Of a stretch of 10,402 nucleotides of DNA, positions 6,640 through 10,402 are shown piece by piece. The stretch lies in contig CANRDH010000041.1 in the NCBI GenBank assembly GCA_947629295.1, positions 1 through 10,402 on the forward strand. The letters are read 5' to 3'. This stretch comes from an uncultured Clostridia bacterium (GTDB lineage: Bacteria > Bacillota > Clostridia > Oscillospirales > Acutalibacteraceae). Both the position numbers and the translations under genes were made by a program. Every line of letters begins with the position of its first letter. The first letter of the stretch is position 1. Below the pieces are notes generated by a model. It saw nothing but the letters and a program-made list of their open reading frames with translations. It searched no databases and had not been told where the DNA came from.

Positions 6640-7140
6640 CTAAAGATATAATCCTTTCATATCCGCACCTTCCAGTTTGAGAAGGTACATTTTTTTATCC
6701 AATCCGCCTGCATATCCTGTAAGTTTTCCGTTTGAGCCTACAACTCTGTGACAGGGAATTATAATGGAAATCGGGTTATGCCCCACCGCTCCTCCTACAG
6801 CCTGTGCGGACATTCTTTTATAACCCAGCTTTTCTGCTATCTCCTTATAGCTCATTGTTTTTCCGTACGGTATCGAAAGCAGAATATTCCATACACTTTC
6901 CCTGAATTTTGTATCTTCAATATACAGAGGCGGCGTAAAATCCGGACAGGCACCGCTAAAATAAATATCAAGCCATTTTACCGCCTGTTTAAAAACAGGC
7001 AATTCCAAATGTCTGTAATTATTATTCAGATCTTCGGGATAATATTTTTGTCCGTCAAACCACAGCCCTGTGAGTGCTTCACCGTTTCCTGCAAGTGTTA
7101 TTCCGCCGACAGGAGATTTATAATGATGTATATAATTCAT
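6640..7140 (-). CDS. ogt: Methylated-DNA--protein-cysteine S-methyltransferase
   Basis: This suicide DNA-repair enzyme moves the methyl group from O6-methylguanine (and O4-methylthymine) in DNA to its own cysteine. The 166-residue protein has the usual Ogt length: an N-terminal ribonuclease-like domain (about 1-75) and the DNA-binding/catalytic domain (about 76-166). The active site IIIPCHRVVG has Cys130 followed by His-Arg-Val, and YAGGLDKK near 143-150 is the usual C-terminal signature. At the arginine-finger position the sequence is SAQAVGGAVGHNP, Gln113 in place of the Arg of RAVG, a variant I know from other anaerobe homologues. I choose the ATG at 7138-7140 because GGGAGG (complement of 7146-7151) lies 5 bases upstream; the longer GTG start at 7153-7155 would put that ribosome site inside the gene. 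It is divergent from the recombinase genes and upstream of the fusion gene. Confidence 0.93.
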   Translation of the reverse strand: MNYIHHYKSPVGGITLAGNGEALTGLWFDGQKYYPEDLNNNYRHLELPVFKQAVKWLDIYFSGACPDFTPPLYIEDTKFRESVWNILLSIPYGKTMSYKEIAEKLGYKRMSAQAVGGAVGHNPISIIIPCHRVVGSNGKLTGYAGGLDKKMYLLKLEGADMKGLYL

Positions 7141-7204
7141 TTTGCCCTCCCGCACATTATCATAGCTATACCAAACAAAATTGTACTTATATGATTGTAA
7201 TTCA

Positions 7205-7233
7205 TTTCTATTAATATATCAATAGTTTGTCAA
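7205..7233 (-). promoter_or_regulatory. Candidate ogt promoter with a dyad across its spacer
   Basis: On the minus strand a perfect -35 TTGACA (complement of 7228-7233) is followed after 17 bases by TAGAAA (complement of 7205-7210), a 4-of-6 match to TATAAT. Transcription would start about 55-60 bases before the ogt ATG. The spacer is nearly filled by CTATTAATATATCAATAG (7208-7225), palindromic at 16 of 18 positions, a possible operator. The region is so AT-rich that other -10 choices exist. Confidence 0.4.
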
Positions 7234-7244
7234 AAAATATTGGG

Positions 7245-7266
7245 TAACACTTTTCTAACACTATTC
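7245..7266. repeat. Tandem 11-bp direct repeat between ogt and the recombinase genes
   Basis: TAACACTTTTC (7245-7255) is followed at once by TAACACTATTC (7256-7266), differing at one base. Two copies one helical turn apart suit a dimeric regulator, or a recombinase accessory site. The repeat abuts a possible plus-strand promoter: TTCAAA (7264-7269), 17 bases, TAATAT (7287-7292), each 4 of 6 to consensus. TATTAATATAT also occurs twice, at 7209-7219 and 7284-7294, flanking the repeat, but in such AT-rich DNA this may be chance. Confidence 0.4.
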
Positions 7267-7292
7267 AAATTTTAAGAAAAAAATATTAATAT
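7264..7292 (+). promoter_or_regulatory. Weak candidate promoter for the recombinase pair
   Basis: TTCAAA at 7264-7269 and TAATAT at 7287-7292 are spaced by 17 bases and each matches consensus at four of six positions. The -35 overlaps the second copy of the tandem repeat at 7245-7266. The long A/T runs around it make this assignment uncertain. Confidence 0.3.
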
Positions 7293-7301
7293 ATATTTGT
7301 G

Positions 7302-7315
7302 AAAGCCAAAGCTTT
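7302..7315. repeat. Short hairpin in the leader of the first recombinase gene
   Basis: AAAGC (7302-7306) and GCTTT (7311-7315) are perfect complements around CAAA, 30 bases before the ATG at 7346. It would form a small hairpin in the 5' leader mRNA or, less likely, part of a recombinase site. Confidence 0.25.
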
Positions 7316-7345
7316 TAACAATAACAGAAAAGGCAGTGATAACCT

Positions 7346-8851
7346 ATGTCAAAAACAAATCAGGAAAATTTATCAAACCGGCAGGACAGATATGTTTCTA
7401 TAGCCGACCTGACAAGTACTCCCCTGCCCGACCGACCTCTTTGCGTCGTGGCATATATCCGGGTATCGACCGATAAAAAAAATCAGGATAATTCATATGA
7501 TACTCAGAAACAGTATTTCTACAATTTACTGAGCAGATACCCACAGAATATTTCCGGTGGTATATATTCCGATTATGCCGTTTCAGGAACTTGCGAACAC
7601 GGCAGAAGCGGTTTCAACGCTCTTTTGCGCAAATGCAGGGAAGGCGGGATTGACCGTATAATATGTAAGTCAATATCCCGTTTTTCCAGAAATACAACCG
7701 TGTTTTTAAGAACACTTGATATGCTTCATAAAATGGGTATAAGCGTATATTTCGAAAAGGAAAATATTGATACGGCAATACCTGTCAATTCTTTTGTCCT
7801 TACCGTTTTAGCCGCTGTAGCTCAGGAGGAAAGCCGAAGCATATCGGAAAATATCAAGTGGAGCATACGAAAACGATATCCTACAGGCGAGGTGCCCAAT
7901 GAACCGATTTACGGCTATCGCAAATGTGAAAACGAATACAGTATAATCGGCAACGGATACAGATATAAGAAAATACTGCCCGTTCCGCAGGAAGCCGCAG
8001 TTATCAGACGAATATTTACCGAAGTATCAAACGGAAAAAAATATATAGAAATAGCAAGAGAACTTAATGCAGAGCAAATCCCCCCGCCAAAGCGTCACGG
8101 AAACAAACGCACAAAAAATCGCCTTCCAAAAAAGGGTGAGCTTAAAGACGGAATATATGAAGGCTGGACCGGCAGACATATTTCCAACATTGTAAAAAAT
8201 GAACGATATACGGGAGATGTACTTACACAAAAAACCTATACCATTGACTATCTATCACATAAGGTGATAGCAAATAATGGCGTACTTCCCCAATACCTTA
8301 TAAAGTATCACCACCCGCCTATCATAAGCAGGGAATTATTTAAAAAAGTTCAGCTTATACGAATAAATAATTCCCTAAGATACGGACACAACAAAAACGG
8401 CAGTCTTAAGAGATGCAACTTCAGCAGTCTGTTCATTTGTTCGAAATGCGGTCGATATTACAACGTCCGCAACAGCTCCAAAAATCCTATATGGTTCTGT
8501 CCGTCCGTTTCAAGAAATAACGGTATAAAAATATGCACGGCACATAAACTGTATCAAAAACAAGCGGTAAAAATCCTGAAAAAAGCATCTGAAAACAAAT
8601 TCGGTGCGAAAAATACCGAACAATCAATAAAAAAATTTCTTTCAGACTACACTCCCACACGAAATATGTGTGAGAATAACTATACCGAAAAAGACAGACT
8701 GCTTGAAGCATTTAATAGCAGTACCTCCCCTGCGCTGTCGGAAATTATAGACAACTACATTCATGCAGTTGTTTTATCCGTAACAATTGCAGACAGCAGG
8801 TATTCTGTAGAATGGGTCGACGGCTCGTCTACAGTAATTCAGGATAATTAA
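7346..8851 (+). CDS. Large serine recombinase (integrase/resolvase family), first of a tandem pair
   Basis: A 501-residue site-specific recombinase that cuts both DNA partners through a serine-DNA link. After a 33-residue N-terminal tail, the resolvase catalytic domain (about 34-180) has YIRVSTD with the nucleophile Ser41 and SRFSRN (Arg112, Arg115), the active-site arginines. The recombinase domain (about 188-330) contains a basic insert (PPPKRHGNKRTKNRLPKKG, 247-265) and WTGRHISNIVKNERYTGD. A zinc ribbon follows with Cys365, Cys368, Cys385 and Cys397. The C-terminal part, about 100 residues, has no long coiled coil that I can see. Length and domain order match integrases of clostridial mobile elements. 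The start ATG has only AAAAGG at 7328-7333, 12 bases away, so translation may be weak. The next recombinase begins 18 bases after the stop. Its DNA sites are unknown. Confidence 0.92.
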   Translation: MSKTNQENLSNRQDRYVSIADLTSTPLPDRPLCVVAYIRVSTDKKNQDNSYDTQKQYFYNLLSRYPQNISGGIYSDYAVSGTCEHGRSGFNALLRKCREGGIDRIICKSISRFSRNTTVFLRTLDMLHKMGISVYFEKENIDTAIPVNSFVLTVLAAVAQEESRSISENIKWSIRKRYPTGEVPNEPIYGYRKCENEYSIIGNGYRYKKILPVPQEAAVIRRIFTEVSNGKKYIEIARELNAEQIPPPKRHGNKRTKNRLPKKGELKDGIYEGWTGRHISNIVKNERYTGDVLTQKTYTIDYLSHKVIANNGVLPQYLIKYHHPPIISRELFKKVQLIRINNSLRYGHNKNGSLKRCNFSSLFICSKCGRYYNVRNSSKNPIWFCPSVSRNNGIKICTAHKLYQKQAVKILKKASENKFGAKNTEQSIKKFLSDYTPTRNMCENNYTEKDRLLEAFNSSTSPALSEIIDNYIHAVVLSVTIADSRYSVEWVDGSSTVIQDN

Positions 8852-8869
8852 TAGAAAAGGACTGATTAT

Positions 8870-10351
8870 ATGAAAAACAAAATACAGGCAGAAAATAATG
8901 TTTTCGTTATTCCCGCAACAAAGCCCTCTCTCTGGAGCGAAGGTAATCTGCGTACAAGAATGAATATCAAAGTAGGTGCATATTGCAGAGTTTCTACCGA
9001 TAATGAGGAACAACATTCCTCATATACAAAACAAAAGCAATATTACGAAAGTCTCATACAAAACAGAGAAGGCTGGCATTTTGCCGGAATCTATGCCGAT
9101 GAAGCTATCACCGGAACATCAAGAATTAAAAGAACGGAATTTAATCGGATGATTGATGATGCGGTGAACGGTAAGCTTGATTACATAGTGACAAAATCCA
9201 TATCCCGTTTTGCAAGAAATACTGTTGATACCCTCGAATGTGTACGCCGACTGCGGCTTCTCACTCCACCTGTGGGAGTATATTTTGAAAAGGAAAATAT
9301 AGACACACTTGATACAGCAGGTGAATTATTTCTGACAATACTTTCTGCAATGGCTCAGGATGAAAGCCGTTCAATAGGCGATAATGTGCGCTGGTCAATA
9401 CAAAAAAATTTCAGTCAAGGTAAACCGACTATAAATCTTAACAGAATGCTCGGTTATGATATGGGAAAAAACGGAGAGTGGCTCATTAATGAAAAACAGG
9501 CGGAAACGGTACGCATTATCTTTAAAAAATATATCTGCGGCTTATCAGCATACAGAATCGCAAAGAGTCTCAATGAAAAGAAACTTCTGACCGTAAACAA
9601 TAAAAAATGGAACTCCGGACAGGTTTTGGATATTATAAAAAATGAGAAATACGTTGGAGATCTGGAAATGCAAAAAAACATTACGGTTGATATGTTATCT
9701 CATAAGGTGAAGAAAAACACGGGTGAAGCTCCACGGTACTACATCAAAAACCATCACGCCCCTGTCATTGACAGGGCTACATGGGAGCTTGCACAGGAAA
9801 TATATAATAATAAATTATTTTCGGATAAACAAATCGGTTCTCCTTTCAAAAATATCCGATGTATCTGCTCCCCTGATAACGGGAACAATTTCATGAGATC
9901 ACATTATAATTCAAAAAAATACGGTCATTATCCCGTGTGGAAATGTAAGTATAGTGCAAAATCCTCAGAAAAAAAATGCACTAACTGTTCTAATAAACTC
10001 ATTTATGAATATGCCCTCAAACATAGCTTTATGGAAATGCTCTATAATATAAAAAATGACCTCAGCCAACATGGGGAAAATGCAGATATTATAAATGAAT
10101 TTAATAAACTGCAAAAAAATGAAATTCATGAAAAACATTTTGAGTATTTTTTAGAATGTATAAATTCTCTCCCAGATTTGAGTGCAAAAAACTCCGAACC
10201 TTTTTTTCCCGAACTTGATGAGGATATATACCATCAATTTATTGAATACACAATGATCTGCGGGGACAGAGCCGAATATTACACCTCCTTTGGTGTGAAA
10301 CTTGTATCCTGCGGCAACTTGAGAAGTATTAAATCATATCTTTCCACCTGA
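8870..10351 (+). CDS. Large serine recombinase, second of a tandem pair
   Basis: A 493-residue paralogue of the preceding gene, with AAAAGGA at 8855-8861, 8 bases before the ATG. The N-terminal tail contains VFVIPATKP, a stretch common before the catalytic domain of clostridial element recombinases. The catalytic domain (about 34-182) has YCRVSTD with the nucleophile Ser42 and SRFARN (Arg113, Arg116); FEKENIDTLDT and MAQDESRSI are typical of the large serine recombinase class. The recombinase domain spans about 190-305. The zinc-ribbon region is less regular than in the first protein: Cys331 and Cys333 (CxC and not CxxC), then Cys359, Cys370 and Cys373, so metal binding may differ. The tail (about 375-493) has no motif I recognise. 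The 18-base spacing and shared strand indicate one operon, suggesting that both proteins act together or on different sites of one element. Confidence 0.92.
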   Translation: MKNKIQAENNVFVIPATKPSLWSEGNLRTRMNIKVGAYCRVSTDNEEQHSSYTKQKQYYESLIQNREGWHFAGIYADEAITGTSRIKRTEFNRMIDDAVNGKLDYIVTKSISRFARNTVDTLECVRRLRLLTPPVGVYFEKENIDTLDTAGELFLTILSAMAQDESRSIGDNVRWSIQKNFSQGKPTINLNRMLGYDMGKNGEWLINEKQAETVRIIFKKYICGLSAYRIAKSLNEKKLLTVNNKKWNSGQVLDIIKNEKYVGDLEMQKNITVDMLSHKVKKNTGEAPRYYIKNHHAPVIDRATWELAQEIYNNKLFSDKQIGSPFKNIRCICSPDNGNNFMRSHYNSKKYGHYPVWKCKYSAKSSEKKCTNCSNKLIYEYALKHSFMEMLYNIKNDLSQHGENADIINEFNKLQKNEIHEKHFEYFLECINSLPDLSAKNSEPFFPELDEDIYHQFIEYTMICGDRAEYYTSFGVKLVSCGNLRSIKSYLST

Positions 10352-10364
10352 AAATAATTATAAT

Positions 10365-10402
10365 ATGAATCCTTCAATGAAAAACACTGTAGTTGTGCTG
10401 TT
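10365..10402 (+). other. Possible start of a further ORF, cut by the window end
   Basis: An ATG at 10365 (or 10377) opens a frame reading MNPSMKNTVVVL to the window edge, 13 bases after the second recombinase stop. No ribosome binding site is visible before either ATG. It may be the first codons of the next element gene, possibly a third recombinase, or nothing; 12 residues are too few to judge. Confidence 0.15.

Noticed and set aside
3573..7322. Distant inverted similarity TGAAAGC.AGAGCTTTTA / TGAAAGCCAAAGCTTTTA as possible ends of an element around ogt and the fusion gene
   Set aside because: The match is about 19 of 22 bases with a gap, both copies are small self-complementary hairpins, and it has no target duplication; chance level for this much AT-rich DNA.
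1..10402. CRISPR arrays, tRNA or rRNA genes, insertion sequences
   Set aside because: No regularly spaced repeats, no cloverleaf or rRNA signature and no transposase frame were seen on either strand.

Overview
The window looks like chromosomal DNA from an AT-leaning Gram-positive anaerobe, most likely a gut-type Clostridia (Oscillospiraceae/Lachnospiraceae-like). The grounds are the codon choice (frequent ATA, AGA, AAA), purine-rich Shine-Dalgarno sites, an HPr with the regulatory serine used in Firmicutes, an iron-sulfur flavoprotein-like reductase, and clostridial-style tandem serine recombinases. No rRNA, tRNA or marker gene fixes the species.

Positions 1-2316 (+ strand) are the 3' part of a fructose PTS operon: the C-terminus of a fructose-type EIIC permease (fruA), then HPr (ptsH) and Enzyme I (ptsI). 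EI takes phosphate from PEP and passes it to HPr, which feeds the sugar-specific permease, so the whole phosphate relay is encoded beside its transporter. The EI start is best placed at 616, where there is a good ribosome binding site, and not at the longer 577 start. An extended -10 promoter inside a nested inverted repeat then drives a stand-alone flavodoxin-fold reductase with a four-cysteine motif (2422-3039), closed by a clear rho-independent terminator (3048-3081).

Positions 3082-3614 hold no intact gene. They contain two interleaved perfect 7-bp inverted repeats, one of them terminator-like, and then what I read as a decayed membrane sensor: a transmembrane segment in one frame followed by a HAMP-like segment in another, separated by one lost base in an A run.

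Positions 3615-7140 (- strand) carry ogt (methylguanine-DNA methyltransferase) followed by a very long gene of 973 codons. That protein joins three enzyme modules: an acyltransferase-3 membrane domain, a CapA-type metallophosphatase-like domain and a C-terminal SGNH/GDSL hydrolase domain. An eleventh membrane helix after the acyltransferase should place the last two domains outside the cell. This is the most unusual protein here and looks like a single-chain machine for modifying a surface polymer.

Positions 7141-7345 are a divergent, AT-rich control region with a dyad and a tandem 11-bp repeat. From 7346 to 10351 (+ strand) come two adjacent large serine recombinase genes, 18 bases apart, both with intact catalytic residues. 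They look like the integration/excision module of a mobile element whose remaining genes and ends lie outside the window.
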